Assembly (NCBI RefSeq): GCF_027568395.1
Contig: NZ_JANKZL010000001.1
Span: 460,476 to 524,475, forward strand
DNA from: Aminobacter sp. HY435
GTDB taxonomy: Bacteria > Pseudomonadota > Alphaproteobacteria > Rhizobiales > Rhizobiaceae
Direction of reading: 5' to 3'
Length of the DNA stretch: 64,000 bases
Part shown: piece after piece, positions 9,867 to 21,668 of the stretch
How positions within the stretch are numbered: position 1 is the stretch's first letter
Layout: every line of letters begins with the position of its first letter
The notes under the pieces: generated by a model
The model's database searches: none
What the model was told of the DNA's origin: nothing
What the model saw: the letters and a program-made list of their open reading frames with translations, nothing else
Made by a program: the position numbers and the translations under genes

Positions 9867-10358
9867 TTAGCGGTACGGCGAGTCGATTGCGATGTTGCGC
9901 GCGATCTCGCGCTCCCACCGGTCGCCGTTGGCGAGCAGCTTGTCCTTGTCGTAGTACAGCTCCTCGCGCGTCTCCGTCGCGAATTCGAAGTTCGGCCCCT
10001 CGACGATGGCGTCCACCGGGCAGGCCTCCTGGCAGAAGCCGCAATAGATGCACTTCACCATGTCGATATCGTAGCGCACCGTGCGGCGTGTGCCGTCGTT
10101 GCGGCGCGGGCCGGCCTCGATGGTGATGGCCTGCGCCGGGCAGATCGCCTCGCACAGCTTGCAGGCGATGCAGCGTTCCTCGCCGTTGGGATAGCGGCGC
10201 AGCGCGTGTTCGCCGCGGAAGCGCGGGCTGACCGGACCCTTTTCGTGCGGATAGTTCAGCGTCGGCTTCGGCGCGAAGAACTGGCGCATCGACAGGAAGA
10301 ACGCGCCGACGAACTCTTTCAGCAGCAGCGATTTGGCGGCTTGGGCTAGCGCGGACAT
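9867..10358 (-). CDS. nuoI: NADH-quinone oxidoreductase subunit I
   Basis: A 163-residue ferredoxin-like subunit carrying two [4Fe-4S] clusters (N6a and N6b) that pass electrons toward the terminal cluster in NuoB. Both binding motifs are clear: [12 protein letters not shown] and [12 protein letters not shown]. The start at 10358 (MSALAQAAK) forms a TGATG overlap with the nuoH stop. An ATG one codon earlier (10361) is possible. Longer in-frame extensions lie within nuoH and are rejected. Confidence 0.95.
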   Translation of the reverse strand: MSALAQAAKSLLLKEFVGAFFLSMRQFFAPKPTLNYPHEKGPVSPRFRGEHALRRYPNGEERCIACKLCEAICPAQAITIEAGPRRNDGTRRTVRYDIDMVKCIYCGFCQEACPVDAIVEGPNFEFATETREELYYDKDKLLANGDRWEREIARNIAIDSPYR

Positions 10359-11401
10359 CATGCTGCTCCCGAAAGCTTGAGGACGGCGGCGGTGATGACG
10401 ACCATCGCCAGCGAGATCGGCAGGAACACCTTCCAGCCCAGGCGCATCAGCTGGTCGTAGCGGTAGCGCGGCACGAAGGCCTTCACCATGGCGAACATGA
10501 AGAACACCATGCAGACCTTGAGCACGAACCAGATCACGCCGGGAACCCAGGTGAAAGGTGCGAAGTCGAACGGCGGCAGCCATCCGCCGAGGAACAGGAT
10601 CGTCGTCAGCGCGCACATCAAGACGATGGCCACGTATTCGCCGAGGAAGAACAGCAGGAACGGCGTCGACGAATACTCGATCATGTGACCGGCTACGAGT
10701 TCCGACTCGGCTTCGACCAGGTCGAAGGGCGGGCGGTTCGTCTCGGCCAGCGCCGAGATGAAGAAGATCACGAACATCGGAAACAGCACGAGCCAGTTCC
10801 AGTCGAGGAACGAGTTCGGCAGGCCGAGGCTGGTGCCGATGCCGTCGCCCTGCGACAGCACGATGTCCGTCAGGTTGAGCGAGCCGGCGGTCAAGAGCAC
10901 GCAGACGATGACGAAGCCGATCGAGACTTCATACGACACCATCTGTGCCGCCGAGCGCAGCGCGCCGAGGAACGGATATTTCGAGTTCGAGGCCCAGCCG
11001 CCCATGATCACGCCATAGACCTCGAGCGAGGAGATGGCGAAGACATAGAGGATGCCGACATTGACGTTGGCGATGGCCCAGCCCTCGCTGACCGGGATCA
11101 CCGCCCATGCCGAGATCGCCAGAACCGCCGAGACGACAGGCGCAAGCAGGAATACGCCCTTGTTGGCGCCTGACGGGATCACCGGCTCCTTGAAGACGAA
11201 CTTCAAAAGGTCGGCGAAAGCCTGCAGCAGGCCCCAGGGACCGACGACGTTCGGACCGCGGCGCAGCTGCACGGCAGCCCAGATCTTGCGGTCGGCATAG
11301 AGGATGTAGGCGACGAAGATCAGCAGGACGACGATCAGGACGACCGACTTCAAGAGGATGATCAGCGCCGGCAGGACGTAGAAGGAGAAAAAGGTATCCA
11401 T
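10358..11401 (-). CDS. nuoH: NADH-quinone oxidoreductase subunit H
   Basis: A 347-residue membrane subunit with about eight helices that forms much of the quinone-binding chamber where the peripheral and membrane arms meet. The conserved acidic loop [19 protein letters not shown] is present. The start at 11401 ([10 protein letters not shown]) has AAGGG upstream and gives the usual length. The stop overlaps the nuoI start. Confidence 0.95.
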   Translation of the reverse strand: MDTFFSFYVLPALIILLKSVVLIVVLLIFVAYILYADRKIWAAVQLRRGPNVVGPWGLLQAFADLLKFVFKEPVIPSGANKGVFLLAPVVSAVLAISAWAVIPVSEGWAIANVNVGILYVFAISSLEVYGVIMGGWASNSKYPFLGALRSAAQMVSYEVSIGFVIVCVLLTAGSLNLTDIVLSQGDGIGTSLGLPNSFLDWNWLVLFPMFVIFFISALAETNRPPFDLVEAESELVAGHMIEYSSTPFLLFFLGEYVAIVLMCALTTILFLGGWLPPFDFAPFTWVPGVIWFVLKVCMVFFMFAMVKAFVPRYRYDQLMRLGWKVFLPISLAMVVITAAVLKLSGAA

Positions 11402-11409
11402 GACAGCCC

Positions 11410-13491
11410 TTACTCCGCCGCCTGCTTGAAGCCGTTCTTGGCCAGTGCCGAACATTCGGCCATCACCGCCGACGCGCGTGCGATCGGGTTGGTGAGATAG
11501 AAGTCCTTCACCACGGAGGTGAAGACGCCCTTGTTCAGCCGGCCGCCGAGCTTGGCGACCTTGGCGATATCATCGCTGTTGCCTGCCTCGACTGCGTCGA
11601 TGCGGGCGAGATGCGGGTACTCCGCATAGAGCCTGGCGCGCAGTTGCGGCAGCGAGTCGAAGGGCAGCTTGTGGCCGAGCACGTCGGACAGCGCCCTGAG
11701 GATCGCCCAGTCTTCCTTCGCCTCGCCCGGCGCGAAACCGGCGCGGGTCGTCTGCTGCACGCGGCCCTCGGTGTTGACATAGGTGCCGGACTTCTCGGTA
11801 TAGGCGGCAGCCGGCAGGATGACGTCGGCGCGGTGGGCGCCATTGTCGCCATGCGTGCCGACATAGACCACGAAGGCGCCGCCGGCCTTGGACATGTCGA
11901 TCTCGTCGGCGCCGAGCAGGAACAGAACATCGGCATCGCCGAGCATCGCAGCCACGTTCTTGCCGCCCTCGCCCGGCACGAAGCCGACGTCGAGACCGCC
12001 GACGCGCGCGGCAGCAGTGTGCAGGACGGCAAAGCCGTTCCAGTCAGCACGGCTGGCCTTGACCGCGGTGGCTAGCTTGGCCGCCTGGCCGAGAACCGCT
12101 GCGCCATCGGCACGTGCGATCGCGCCCTGTCCGACGATGATCAGCGGGTTCGATGCCTTCTTGAGAACCGAGAAGAACTTGCCGTTGCCTTCGGCCAGAT
12201 CCTTGAGCGTGTCCGGGCCGGAACCGAGCTGCTCGTACTGGTAGCGCGTGTCGCCGATCTCGCCGATGACGGCGACCGGCACGTTGGCGGCCCGCCAGTG
12301 CTTGCGGATGCGGGCATTGAGCACCGAAGCCTCGAAGCGCGGGTTGGCGCCGATGATCAGGATCGCGTCGGCCTGCTCGATGCCCTCGATGGTCGGGTTG
12401 AAGATGTAGCTGGCGCGGCCGAGCGAAGGGTCGAGCGCTGCGCCATCCTGGCGGCAGTCGATGTTCTTCGAGCCGAGCGAGGTCATCAGCTGCTTCAGCG
12501 CGTACATTTCCTCAACGGTCGCGAGGTCGCCTGATATGGCGCCGATGCGCTCGGCCGAAGTCTTGGCGACGGTGCCCTTGATGGCGGCGAAGGCTTCGGC
12601 CCAGGTCGCGGGCAGAAGCTTGCCGTCCTTGCGCACATACGGACGGTCGAGGCGCTGCGTGCGCAGGCCGTCCCAGATGAAACGGGTCTTGTCGGAGATC
12701 CACTCCTCGTTCACCTGCTCGTTGATGCGCGGCATGATGCGCATCACTTCGCGGCCACGCGTGTCGACGCGGATCGCCGAACCGACAGCGTCCATCACGT
12801 CGATGGATTCGGTCTTGCTCAGTTCCCACGGACGCGCCTGGAAGGCGTAGGGCTTCGAGGTAAGCGCGCCGACCGGGCACAGGTCGATGACGTTGCCCTG
12901 CAGTTCGGAGGTCATCGCCTGTTCGAGATAGGTGGTGATCTCGGCGTCCTCGCCGCGGCCGATCAGGCCGAGCTCGGAAATGCCGGCGACTTCAGTGGTG
13001 AAGCGGACGCAGCGCGTGCAGTGGATACAGCGCGTCATGATCGTCTTGACCAGCGGGCCGATATACTTGTCTTCGACGGCGCGCTTGTTTTCGTTGTAGC
13101 GCGAACCGTCGAGCCCGAAGGCCATCGCCTGGTCCTGCAAGTCGCATTCGCCGCCCTGGTCGCAGATCGGGCAGTCGAGCGGGTGGTTGATGAGCAGGAA
13201 CTCCATCACGCCTTCGCGGGCCTTCTTGACCATCGGCGTGTTGGTGAAGATCTCAGGCGCTTCGCCGTTCGGGCCGGGGCGCAGGTCGCGCACGCCCATG
13301 GCGCAGGACGCCGCCGGCTTGGGCGGCCCGCCCTTCACCTCGACAAGGCACATGCGGCAATTGCCGGCGATCGAGAGCCGCTCATGGAAGCAGAAGCGCG
13401 GCACTTCCGCGCCCGCCTCTTCCGCCGCCTGCAGCAGCGTATAGTGGTCGGGTACCGAAATCTCTTTCCCGTCGACCTTAAGCTTTGCCAT
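11410..13491 (-). CDS. nuoG: NADH-quinone oxidoreductase subunit G
   Basis: A 693-residue molybdopterin-oxidoreductase-like subunit of the NADH-dehydrogenase module. The N-terminal [2Fe-2S] ligands C34, C45, C48 and C63 are visible, followed by the H-C3 [4Fe-4S] motif ([18 protein letters not shown]) and a second [4Fe-4S] motif beginning CIHCTRC near residue 150. The C-terminal two thirds resemble formate dehydrogenase but serve as scaffold. It ends 9 bases before nuoH. The 78-base gap upstream separates it from the orphan helix-hairpin-helix gene. Confidence 0.95.
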   Translation of the reverse strand: MAKLKVDGKEISVPDHYTLLQAAEEAGAEVPRFCFHERLSIAGNCRMCLVEVKGGPPKPAASCAMGVRDLRPGPNGEAPEIFTNTPMVKKAREGVMEFLLINHPLDCPICDQGGECDLQDQAMAFGLDGSRYNENKRAVEDKYIGPLVKTIMTRCIHCTRCVRFTTEVAGISELGLIGRGEDAEITTYLEQAMTSELQGNVIDLCPVGALTSKPYAFQARPWELSKTESIDVMDAVGSAIRVDTRGREVMRIMPRINEQVNEEWISDKTRFIWDGLRTQRLDRPYVRKDGKLLPATWAEAFAAIKGTVAKTSAERIGAISGDLATVEEMYALKQLMTSLGSKNIDCRQDGAALDPSLGRASYIFNPTIEGIEQADAILIIGANPRFEASVLNARIRKHWRAANVPVAVIGEIGDTRYQYEQLGSGPDTLKDLAEGNGKFFSVLKKASNPLIIVGQGAIARADGAAVLGQAAKLATAVKASRADWNGFAVLHTAAARVGGLDVGFVPGEGGKNVAAMLGDADVLFLLGADEIDMSKAGGAFVVYVGTHGDNGAHRADVILPAAAYTEKSGTYVNTEGRVQQTTRAGFAPGEAKEDWAILRALSDVLGHKLPFDSLPQLRARLYAEYPHLARIDAVEAGNSDDIAKVAKLGGRLNKGVFTSVVKDFYLTNPIARASAVMAECSALAKNGFKQAAE

Positions 13492-13569
13492 AGCGCCTCA
13501 AATCCCGCGGATGATCCGCATTCCGTCCTGCTGGGAGCGCGGCTGGCGCCGCGCCCCGAAATCCACAAT

Positions 13570-14271
13570 TCAAGCGGTCCTGCCGCCTGCAAGCGTCGCC
13601 GCCTGCCCTATCCAGTCGTCGCGACCGATCCGGCCCTTGAAGCCGAGATAGTCGTCGGCCCAGGCCACTTCCTGCGGCGTCCAGCCGGCGATCTGGCCGA
13701 ACGTCCAGATGCCAAGGCCGTTCAGCACCTGCTCCAGCTTCGGGCCGATGCCCGAAATCGCCTTGAGATCGTCAGGCGTTTGCGGCCTTTCGATCGCTGC
13801 GGGCTGCCTGAAATCCTCAGGCTGGAGCCCCGCCGCCACCTCTTCGGCAGCTGCAACCTCGATGTCCACGGGCTCGACGGCGGCAACCACCGGCTTCGCC
13901 TCGGCCTTCTCCAGCTTCCGCGCCAGGGTTTTCACCTCGGCGATCAGTGAAGCCGTCGTCGCTTCGGCCCGCTTCGATGCCATTTGCACGGGCGTCGACT
14001 GCGCTTGGCCGCCGAAATCGCCGAAATCAGGCGAAAACAGCCGCTGCGCAGCCTCCGATGCACCAGTTACGGCCCCGATCCAGACGCCCATGGCGTGACT
14101 GGCGAGGCCGACACCCAGTGCCGAAGCAGCAGCGATTCCGGCGGCGGGGTGTACCATCAGATTTGCCGTACCGGCAAAGTCCTTTGGCAACATCGCCACG
14201 AAGTCCCTGTTCATCTGCTCCAAACGTTCCATCTCAGGCACTGCACTTTCGGGAATGGGAAATGTCGACAT
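13570..14271 (-). CDS. Orphan helix-hairpin-helix protein inside the nuo operon
   Basis: A 233-residue protein. Residues about 1-60 are acidic and helical. A small-residue hydrophobic stretch follows (HPAAGIAAASALGVGLASHA), then a coiled, Ala/Glu-rich middle and a C-terminal domain from about residue 160. That C-terminal domain (DDLKAISGIGPKLEQVLNGL... FKGRIGRDDWIGQA) is closely similar to the C-terminal extension of NuoE in the same operon. This makes it a paralogous helix-hairpin-helix domain with an ISGIGPK turn. The start at 14271 has AAGGAG eight bases upstream. The N-terminal half faintly resembles phasin-like helical proteins, but I claim no family. A role in complex I assembly is inference from position and the shared domain. 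Confidence 0.75.
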   Translation of the reverse strand: MSTFPIPESAVPEMERLEQMNRDFVAMLPKDFAGTANLMVHPAAGIAAASALGVGLASHAMGVWIGAVTGASEAAQRLFSPDFGDFGGQAQSTPVQMASKRAEATTASLIAEVKTLARKLEKAEAKPVVAAVEPVDIEVAAAEEVAAGLQPEDFRQPAAIERPQTPDDLKAISGIGPKLEQVLNGLGIWTFGQIAGWTPQEVAWADDYLGFKGRIGRDDWIGQAATLAGGRTA

Positions 14272-14370
14272 TGGTAGCTCCTTGTCGCCTTCGCCGTTCG
14301 CCTCTGCCTTGTCCGTTTCCTGTATCGGGCCTTTGGCCCGCACTTTCTGATTCTCACAAACCGCACAAAC

Positions 14371-14675
14371 TCAAAGACAGTTGTACGGCCCGCCTTCCCT
14401 GCCTGCGAACAAAGCTCCAGCGAGCCCGCCAACCAAGATCACCACATTCAACGCCGCCAGATAGCCTTTTGCCTCGCGCGCCTTTGGCCTGAACATCCCA
14501 TTTGCCAGCACAGCCAACGCAATAGCTCCGCAGCCCAGCACCACGGGCATTGGCAAAAGAAGGAGCAATCCCCAACAGCTCGCGAACGTATACGAACCAG
14601 CCTTTGCATATGCAGCAGCAGCCATGGCAAGCCAAAATGCCACGTGCGCAACAGCAAAGAGTCGGCTCGTTTTGG

Positions 14676-14679
<4 letters not shown>
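14371..14679 (-). CDS. Small hydrophobic protein between nuoF and the orphan HhH gene
   Basis: A 102-residue protein with three or four predicted membrane helices: about residues 7-25, a long hydrophobic stretch 33-62 and 72-95. A C-terminal tail ends in PYNCL. Its ATG overlaps the nuoF stop by four bases (ATGA), so it is translationally coupled to complex I genes. I do not recognise a family. It could be an accessory or assembly factor, or an unrelated passenger in the operon. Confidence that it is a real gene rests on the overlap, the membrane-protein composition and the lack of a competing frame. Confidence 0.65.
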
Positions 14680-15983
<1,304 letters not shown>

Positions 15984-15994
15984 GGTTGCGCTCC

Positions 15995-17113
15995 TCAGAC
16001 CGGCTTCTTGCCGAAGACGCGGATGTATTCGGCCACGCCGCCCTTGGCGAGAGCCTTGGCCTGCTTGACCCAGTCGTCACGCTCGATGCGGCCCTTGAAA
16101 TTCAGGTAGCCGTCGACCCACTCGCGCTCGGCCTTCTTCCATGCCGCCACCTGGGCAAAGGTGAAGATGCCGAGTTCGTGCAGCGTGCCTTCGATCTTCG
16201 GGCCGACGCCCGAGATCAGCTTGAGGTCGTCGACAGCGGTCGGACGGGCGATGCCAGCCGGCCGGTTCTTGTCCTCGAGCGACGGCTTGGCCGCAGCCTT
16301 CGGTGCGGCGACGCTTGCGGCCTTCTCGGCAGCGGGAGCCGCCTTGACCTTCGACGGCGACTTGACGGCCGGGCTGGTCTCGATCGCGTCGGTCTTTGGT
16401 GCAGCCGCATTGGACGGCGGCACGGTTGCTTCCGTTGCGGCGGCCCTTGCAGCCTTCGAAGCAGCCTTGGCTTCCTTGTCGCGGGTGGTCTTGAGAACCG
16501 ACTTCTCGTCCTTGAGCGCAGTAAAACCGGTCAACGGCGAGGAAAACTCGCGCCCGGTCTGTGGACCGGTCTTGACCTGCTCGCCCTTGCCGGCCTCGAA
16601 CAGGTCGATGATCTCGGCCAGGCGCTCCGGCGTCAGGTCCTCGTAGGTGTCCTTGAAGATCATGACCATCGGTGCGTTGACGCAAGCGCCGAGACACTCG
16701 ACCTCTTCCCACGACAGCGTGCCCGCCTCATTGGTGTGGAACTGGTCGTGATGGATCTTCGAGCGGCAGACATCCATCAGCTCTTCCGAGCCGCGCAGCA
16801 TGCACGGCGTGGTGCCGCAAACCTGGATGTGGGCGCGCGTACCGACCGGCTTGAGCTGGAACTGGGTGTAGAAGGTCGCCACTTCCAGCGCGCGGATGTA
16901 AGGCATATCAAGCATGTCGGCGACATGCTCGATGGCAGCCTTGGTCACCCAGCCGTCCTGTTCCTGCGCCAGCATCAGCAGCGGGATGACGGCCGACTGT
17001 TCGCGGCCCTTGGGGTACTTCTTGATCCAGGTCTTGGCCTGCGCGGTGAACGCCTTGTTGAAGGCGAAGGACGCGGGCTGGACGCTGGCTTCTGCGAGAC
17101 GGCGGACTGACAT
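15995..17113 (-). CDS. nuoE: NADH-quinone oxidoreductase subunit E with C-terminal HhH extension
   Basis: A 372-residue protein, far longer than the roughly 160-170 residues of E. coli NuoE. Residues 1-185 are the thioredoxin-like [2Fe-2S] (N1a) domain with ligands C99, C104, C140 and C144. Residues about 190-295 are a low-complexity Ala/Lys/Ser linker. Residues about 298-365 are a helix-hairpin-helix domain ([19 protein letters not shown]), repeated in the orphan protein at 13570-14271. Such extensions are known from rhizobial complex I. The function of the added domain is not known. The start codon directly abuts the nuoD stop. Confidence 0.93.
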   Translation of the reverse strand: MSVRRLAEASVQPASFAFNKAFTAQAKTWIKKYPKGREQSAVIPLLMLAQEQDGWVTKAAIEHVADMLDMPYIRALEVATFYTQFQLKPVGTRAHIQVCGTTPCMLRGSEELMDVCRSKIHHDQFHTNEAGTLSWEEVECLGACVNAPMVMIFKDTYEDLTPERLAEIIDLFEAGKGEQVKTGPQTGREFSSPLTGFTALKDEKSVLKTTRDKEAKAASKAARAAATEATVPPSNAAAPKTDAIETSPAVKSPSKVKAAPAAEKAASVAAPKAAAKPSLEDKNRPAGIARPTAVDDLKLISGVGPKIEGTLHELGIFTFAQVAAWKKAEREWVDGYLNFKGRIERDDWVKQAKALAKGGVAEYIRVFGKKPV

Positions 17114-18304
17114 TTAGCGGTCGACCTCACCAAACACGATGTCGAGGGAGCCGAGAACGGCTGAGATATCCGCCAGCATGTGGCCGCGGCACAGGAAATC
17201 CATCGCCTGGAGATGGGCGAAGCCTGGCGCGCGCAGCTTGCAGCGGTATGGCTTGTTGGTGCCGTCGGAGACGAGGAAGACGCCGAACTCGCCCTTCGGC
17301 GCCTCGACGGCCGCATAAACCTCGCCAGCCGGCACGCGGTAGCCTTCGGTGTAGAGCTTGAAGTGATGGATCAGAGATTCCATCGAGCGCTTCATTGCCT
17401 GGCGCTTCGGCGGAACGACCTTGCCGTCCATGTTCGAGACCGGGCCGACGCTTTCCTTGCCGAGCAAAAGATCGACGCACTGGCGCATGATCTTCGCCGA
17501 CTGGCGCATCTCTTCCATGCGGATCAGGTAGCGGTCGTAGCAGTCGCCGTTCTTGCCGATCGGAATGTCGAAATCCATCTCCGAGTAGCATTCGTAAGGC
17601 TGGCTCTTGCGCAGGTCCCAGGCAGCGCCCGAACCGCGCACCATCACGCCCGAGAAACCCCAGGCCCATGCGTCTTCGAGCGAGACCACGCCGATGTCGA
17701 CGTTGCGCTGCTTGAAGATGCGGTTCGGGGTCAGCAGGTCGTCGAGGTTTTTCACCGTTTGCAGGAACGGATCGATCCACTTGCCGATGTCCTCGACCAG
17801 CTTCTGCGGCAAATCCTGATGGACGCCGCCGGGCCGGAAATAGGCTGCGTGCATGCGCGCGCCGCAGGCGCGTTCATAAAACACCATCAGCTTTTCGCGC
17901 TCTTCAAAGCCCCACAGCGGCGGGGTCAGCGCGCCGACGTCCATCGCCTGCGTCGTGACGTTGAGCAGATGCGACAGGATGCGGCCGATCTCGGAGTAGA
18001 GCACGCGGATGATCTGGCCGCGCTTCGGCACTTCGAGGCCGAGCAGGCGCTCGACCGCCAGCGCAAAGGCATGTTCCTGGTTCATCGGCGCGACGTAGTC
18101 GAGACGATCGAAATAGGGCACGGCCTGCAGATAGGTCTTCTGCTCGATCAGCTTTTCGGTGCCGCGGTGCAGCAGGCCGATATGCGGATCGACGCGGTCG
18201 ACGACTTCGCCATCGAGTTCGAGCACCAGGCGCAGAACGCCGTGCGCCGCCGGATGCTGCGGGCCGAAGTTGATGTTGAAGTTGCGGACGGAGGTTTCAG
18301 CCAT
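17114..18304 (-). CDS. nuoD: NADH-quinone oxidoreductase subunit D
   Basis: A 396-residue subunit of the quinone-reducing module, related to the large subunit of [NiFe] hydrogenases but without the metal site. The signature [12 protein letters not shown] is near residue 45, and the quinone-site [13 protein letters not shown] segment is at the N-terminus. NuoC and NuoD are separate proteins here, as in most alphaproteobacteria, unlike the fused NuoCD of E. coli. It starts 9 bases after nuoC. Confidence 0.96.
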   Translation of the reverse strand: MAETSVRNFNINFGPQHPAAHGVLRLVLELDGEVVDRVDPHIGLLHRGTEKLIEQKTYLQAVPYFDRLDYVAPMNQEHAFALAVERLLGLEVPKRGQIIRVLYSEIGRILSHLLNVTTQAMDVGALTPPLWGFEEREKLMVFYERACGARMHAAYFRPGGVHQDLPQKLVEDIGKWIDPFLQTVKNLDDLLTPNRIFKQRNVDIGVVSLEDAWAWGFSGVMVRGSGAAWDLRKSQPYECYSEMDFDIPIGKNGDCYDRYLIRMEEMRQSAKIMRQCVDLLLGKESVGPVSNMDGKVVPPKRQAMKRSMESLIHHFKLYTEGYRVPAGEVYAAVEAPKGEFGVFLVSDGTNKPYRCKLRAPGFAHLQAMDFLCRGHMLADISAVLGSLDIVFGEVDR

Positions 18305-18313
18305 GTCGCCGCC

Positions 18314-18919
18314 TCAATTCGTCTTGGCTTTTTCGTCACCCGGCAGCACGTATTCGGTGCCTTCCCAGGGAGACAAAAAGTCGAAATTGCGGAATTCCTG
18401 CTTGAGCTCGACCGGCTCGTAGACAACGCGCTTCTGCTCGTCGTCGTAGCGAACCTCGACGAAGCCGGTGAGCGGGAAGTCCTTGCGCAGGGGATGCCCC
18501 TCGAAGCCGTAGTCAGTCAGAAGACGACGCAGGTCGGGATGGCCCGAAAACAGGATGCCGTACATGTCGTAGGCTTCACGCTCGAACCAGTCGGCGCCGG
18601 GATAGACCGAGGTGATCGACGGAACCGGCGTGTCCTCGTCCGTGCTGACCTTGACGCGGATGCGCAGGTTCTGGCGCGGCGACAGCAGGTGATAAACGAC
18701 GTCGAAACGGTTGCGGCGCTGCGGATAGTCGACGCCTGCGGCATCGATGAACGATACGAACTGGCACTGCACGTCGCTGCGCAGGAAGGTCAGGGTATCG
18801 ACGATGTCGGCAGCGTTCACCGTCAGCGTCAGCTCGCCATAGGCGACGACGCTTTCCACGATCTCGACATCGAGCTTTTCCGCGACATAGGCGGCAAGGT
18901 CGTTCAGGGCTTCACTCAT
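18314..18919 (-). CDS. nuoC: NADH-quinone oxidoreductase subunit C
   Basis: A 201-residue peripheral-arm subunit (30-kDa family). The family signature [20 protein letters not shown] is visible around residues 113-135 ([20 protein letters not shown]). It has no cofactor and links NuoD to the hydrophilic domain. It lies 6 bases after nuoB. Confidence 0.95.
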   Translation of the reverse strand: MSEALNDLAAYVAEKLDVEIVESVVAYGELTLTVNAADIVDTLTFLRSDVQCQFVSFIDAAGVDYPQRRNRFDVVYHLLSPRQNLRIRVKVSTDEDTPVPSITSVYPGADWFEREAYDMYGILFSGHPDLRRLLTDYGFEGHPLRKDFPLTGFVEVRYDDEQKRVVYEPVELKQEFRNFDFLSPWEGTEYVLPGDEKAKTN

Positions 18920-18925
18920 CTGGGC

Positions 18926-19507
18926 TCACCGCTCGATCGTGCCGGTGCGGCGAATCTTCTTCTGCAGAAGAAGGATGCCGTAGAGCAGCGCTTCGGCGGT
19001 CGGAGGACAGCCGGGAACGTAGATGTCGACAGGCACGACGCGATCGCAGCCGCGCACCACCGAATAGGAATAGTGATAGTAGCCGCCGCCATTGGCGCAC
19101 GAGCCCATCGAGATGACGTAGCGCGGCTCCGGCATCTGGTCGTAGACCTTGCGCAGCGCCGGCGCCATCTTGTTGGTCAGCGTGCCGGCGACGATCATCA
19201 CGTCCGACTGGCGCGGTGAAGCGCGCGGCGCGATGCCGAAGCGTTCGGCGTCATAGCGCGGCATTGAGATGTGCATCATCTCGACGGCGCAGCAGGCCAG
19301 GCCGAAGGTCATCCACATCAGCGAGCCGGTGCGCGCCCAGGTGATCAGCGCCTCGGACGAGGTGACGAGGAAGCCCTTGTCGGACAGCTCGCTGTTCAGA
19401 TCGCCGAAGAAGGCGTCGTCGGAGCCGATGGGCTTGCCGGTGTTCGGATCGATGATGCCTTTCGGCTTCGGTGCGATCAGGGTGCCGGAGGCGTCGTTCA
19501 ATCCCAT
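18926..19507 (-). CDS. nuoB: NADH-quinone oxidoreductase subunit B
   Basis: A 193-residue subunit holding the terminal [4Fe-4S] cluster N2, which reduces quinone. The ligands are the unusual consecutive pair C72-C73 (ACCAVEMM) with C137 (SMGSCANGG) and C167 (VPGCPPTAE). The start at 19507 ([10 protein letters not shown]) overlaps the end of nuoA by ten bases and has AGGGAG upstream. A longer in-frame start at 19528 is less likely because related proteins begin MGLND. Confidence 0.95.
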   Translation of the reverse strand: MGLNDASGTLIAPKPKGIIDPNTGKPIGSDDAFFGDLNSELSDKGFLVTSSEALITWARTGSLMWMTFGLACCAVEMMHISMPRYDAERFGIAPRASPRQSDVMIVAGTLTNKMAPALRKVYDQMPEPRYVISMGSCANGGGYYHYSYSVVRGCDRVVPVDIYVPGCPPTAEALLYGILLLQKKIRRTGTIER

Positions 19508-19863
19508 TCCAGCGCTCCCTTTTTCCACTCATAGATAAAGCCGATGGTCAGCACGCCCAGGAAGACCATCATCGACCAGAAGCCGAGCATGCCGATCTCG
19601 CGGAACGCCACCGCCCACGGGAACAGGAACGCCACTTCGAGATCGAAGATGATGAACAGGATGGAGACCAGATAAAAGCGGATGTCGAACTTCATGCGGG
19701 CGTCGTCGAACGAGTTGAAACCGCACTCGTATGCCGACAGCTTTTCCGGGTCCGGACTGCGGTAGGCGACAAGAAAGGGCGCCACGATAAGGGCGATGCC
19801 GACCAGTAGTGCCACACCGATAAAGATGACGATGGGCAGATACGAACTCAGGAGAGCGCTCAT
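19498..19863 (-). CDS. nuoA: NADH-quinone oxidoreductase subunit A
   Basis: A 121-residue membrane subunit with three helices and the conserved loop signature ([21 protein letters not shown], one cysteine). It sits near the quinone chamber. It is the first gene of the complex I operon. The 340-base region upstream toward the divergent ycaQ-like gene should contain the operon promoter. Confidence 0.95.
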   Translation of the reverse strand: MSALLSSYLPIVIFIGVALLVGIALIVAPFLVAYRSPDPEKLSAYECGFNSFDDARMKFDIRFYLVSILFIIFDLEVAFLFPWAVAFREIGMLGFWSMMVFLGVLTIGFIYEWKKGALEWD

Positions 19864-20203
19864 GCTGCGAATTCCGTTGGTGGCCTATCCACCAGATTTA
19901 CAGCACGGGATCCGTTTCCGGAAGCGCGACGGATCTCGCCGGCCAGACGAAACGGTCGTGCTGCAATGCGGCGACGGTTAGCGCAGGCGGTCGGGCGAAG
20001 CAAGCCCAACCTTGTCCAAAAGGAGGCAAAGCCCACCGCTGGACCAAAATCCAGTGTGTGTTGCTCCTGTTTGATTTCCTTCTCTTTTTACTCCACTTTT
20101 ATCTCCTGACAAGCCTGGAACCGCGCTGCTGCTAGCCTTGCAGCGGAATACTGATTCCGATGCCCTTGCGTCACACCAACACGGACTGCGATAGCTTGCC
20201 GCA
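19864..20203. promoter_or_regulatory. Divergent intergenic region, nuo operon promoter region
   Basis: 340 bases separate nuoA (minus) from the ycaQ-like gene (plus). Reading the minus strand, TTGTCA (complement of 20107-20112) followed 16 bases later by TAAAAA is the best promoter-like pair for nuo, leaving a leader of over 200 bases. The AT-rich stretch 20070-20110 stands out from the GC-rich surroundings. No gene is visible. The promoter assignment is tentative. Confidence 0.35.
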
Positions 20204-21430
20204 ATGAGAGAAAAATTATCGCTTTCGAGCGCCCGCCGTATAGCTTTGGCAGCACAGGGTTTCGCCGACCCGCGCCCCACCGGCGCGATCACGCGGCGTC
20301 ACCTGCAGCGCGTGCTCGACCGTATCGGCCTGTTTCAGATCGACTCGGTCAGTGCGGTGGTGCGGGCCCATTACATGCCGCTCTATGCACGACTCGGCCC
20401 CTACCCCATGGCGCTGCTCGATGACGCCATGCAGACCCGCAAGCGCCTGCTGTTCGAGTACTGGGCGCATGAGGCGTCGCTGCTGCCGCTGGAGACCTTT
20501 CCGCTGCTGCGCTGGCGCATGGCGCGGGCCGAGGACGGCATGTATGGCGGGCTTGCCAAGTTCGGCCGTGCAAACAGGCCTTACATAGAAGAGATATTTG
20601 GCCAGGTGGTCGACCGCGGTCCGATCGCTGCTTCCGACATCGAAGGCTCCAAGGGCGCCGGCGGCTGGTGGGGCTGGAGCCGCGAGAAGCACGCCTTCGA
20701 ATGGCTGTTCTGGGCCGGTCGCATCACCACCCATTCCCGCCGCGGCTTCGAGCGCCTCTACGACCTGCCGGAACGGGTCCTGCCGGCCGCCATCTACAAC
20801 AGTCCGGTTCCGGCAGCCGCCGACGCGCACCGCGAACTGCTACGCATCTCGGCTCGCGCCCATGGCGTGGCGACTGGCATCTGCCTGCGCGACTATTTCC
20901 GCCTGTCGCCTGCCGACATGAAGGGCCGGCTCGAGGAACTGGTCGAGATGGGCGAACTGATTCCCGTACGCGTCGAAGGCTGGGACCGGCAGGCCTATCT
21001 TCACGCCGATGCCCGCATTCCGCGCAAGGTTCATGCCCGCGCCCTGCTCGCGCCCTTCGATCCGCTCGTTTTCGAGCGCACGCGCGCCGAACAGCTGTTC
21101 GATTTCCGCTACCGCATCGAGATCTACACCCCTGCGGAAAAGCGCCAGTACGGCTACTACGTGCTGCCCTTCCTGCTCGGCGAACGCATCGTCGCCCGCA
21201 TCGACCTCAAGGCCGACCGTCCTGCCGGGATCCTGCGCGTCCATGCCGCCTATTCGGAGCCCTGCGCGCCGCCGGACACCGCGGCTGAACTTTACGAAGA
21301 GCTCAAGCAGATGCGCGACTGGCTCGGCCTCGAACGCATCGAGGTGACGCCCGCCGGTGACCTCGGGCCGGCACTGAGCGACATCGTTGGTCGCTCGTCC
21401 GCGTTGACTCCTCCCCTCACGAAAGCCTAA
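20204..21430 (+). CDS. YcaQ/AlkX-family DNA glycosylase (winged-helix, HTH_42)
   Basis: A 408-residue protein of the DUF1006/YcaQ family. The E. coli member unhooks DNA interstrand crosslinks. The family catalytic QxD motif is present as Q45-I46-D47 in IGLFQIDSVS, within the N-terminal winged helix. Other family hallmarks are YWAHEASLLP near residue 86 and the C-terminal LLAPFDPLVFER and YGYYVLPFLLG segments. It is divergent from nuoA and ends just before the cobalamin riboswitch, without clear functional linkage to either. No strong ribosome site precedes the ATG. The glycosylase activity is inferred from family only. Confidence 0.85.
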   Translation: MREKLSLSSARRIALAAQGFADPRPTGAITRRHLQRVLDRIGLFQIDSVSAVVRAHYMPLYARLGPYPMALLDDAMQTRKRLLFEYWAHEASLLPLETFPLLRWRMARAEDGMYGGLAKFGRANRPYIEEIFGQVVDRGPIAASDIEGSKGAGGWWGWSREKHAFEWLFWAGRITTHSRRGFERLYDLPERVLPAAIYNSPVPAAADAHRELLRISARAHGVATGICLRDYFRLSPADMKGRLEELVEMGELIPVRVEGWDRQAYLHADARIPRKVHARALLAPFDPLVFERTRAEQLFDFRYRIEIYTPAEKRQYGYYVLPFLLGERIVARIDLKADRPAGILRVHAAYSEPCAPPDTAAELYEELKQMRDWLGLERIEVTPAGDLGPALSDIVGRSSALTPPLTKA

Positions 21431-21432
21431 AT
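21404..21432 (+). promoter_or_regulatory. Promoter of the riboswitch-controlled cob operon
   Basis: TTGACT (21404-21409), a 17-base spacer and CTAAAT (21427-21432) form a good match to the rhizobial consensus. The pair overlaps the last codons of the ycaQ-like gene. Transcription would begin near 21439, immediately before the first conserved element of the cobalamin riboswitch. Confidence 0.55.
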
Positions 21433-21441
21433 CGCCCACAG

Positions 21442-21626
21442 ACGGTCCTTCGCCCGCAACGGCGGAGGCTAAGAGGGAATGCGGTGCGGCGCTTCGACGC
21501 CAAATCCGCGGCTGTCCCCGCAACTGTAAGCGACGAGCCAAGTCCGGTTACCACTGGGAAATCCTCCCGGGAAGGCGGCGCGAAGGCTAAGACTCGCGAG
21601 CCAGGAGACCTGCCGTCTGCAACATT
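21442..21626 (+). ncRNA. Cobalamin (B12) riboswitch
   Basis: The conserved elements of the adenosylcobalamin aptamer appear in order: GGGAATGCGGTG near 21474, CCCCGCAACTGTAAGC (the B12 box core) at about 21516, CCACTGGGAA near 21551, GGGAAGGCGGCG near 21569, and the closing GAGCCAGGAGACCTGCC near 21598-21614. It lies in the 5' leader of the DUF1636-cobW-cobN operon and should lower expression when cobalamin is abundant. The ribosome site of the first gene lies about 40 bases after the aptamer, so control of translation is plausible. No clear intrinsic terminator follows. Confidence 0.93.
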
Positions 21627-21668
21627 GATCCGATCGCCTGGCGGGTGTCCCGGGCAAGGAGCCTGGAT

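Noticed and set aside
17180..19219. 679-codon plus-strand frame opposite nuoB-nuoD
   Set aside because: Spans three conserved minus-strand genes and their junctions and has no protein-like motif.
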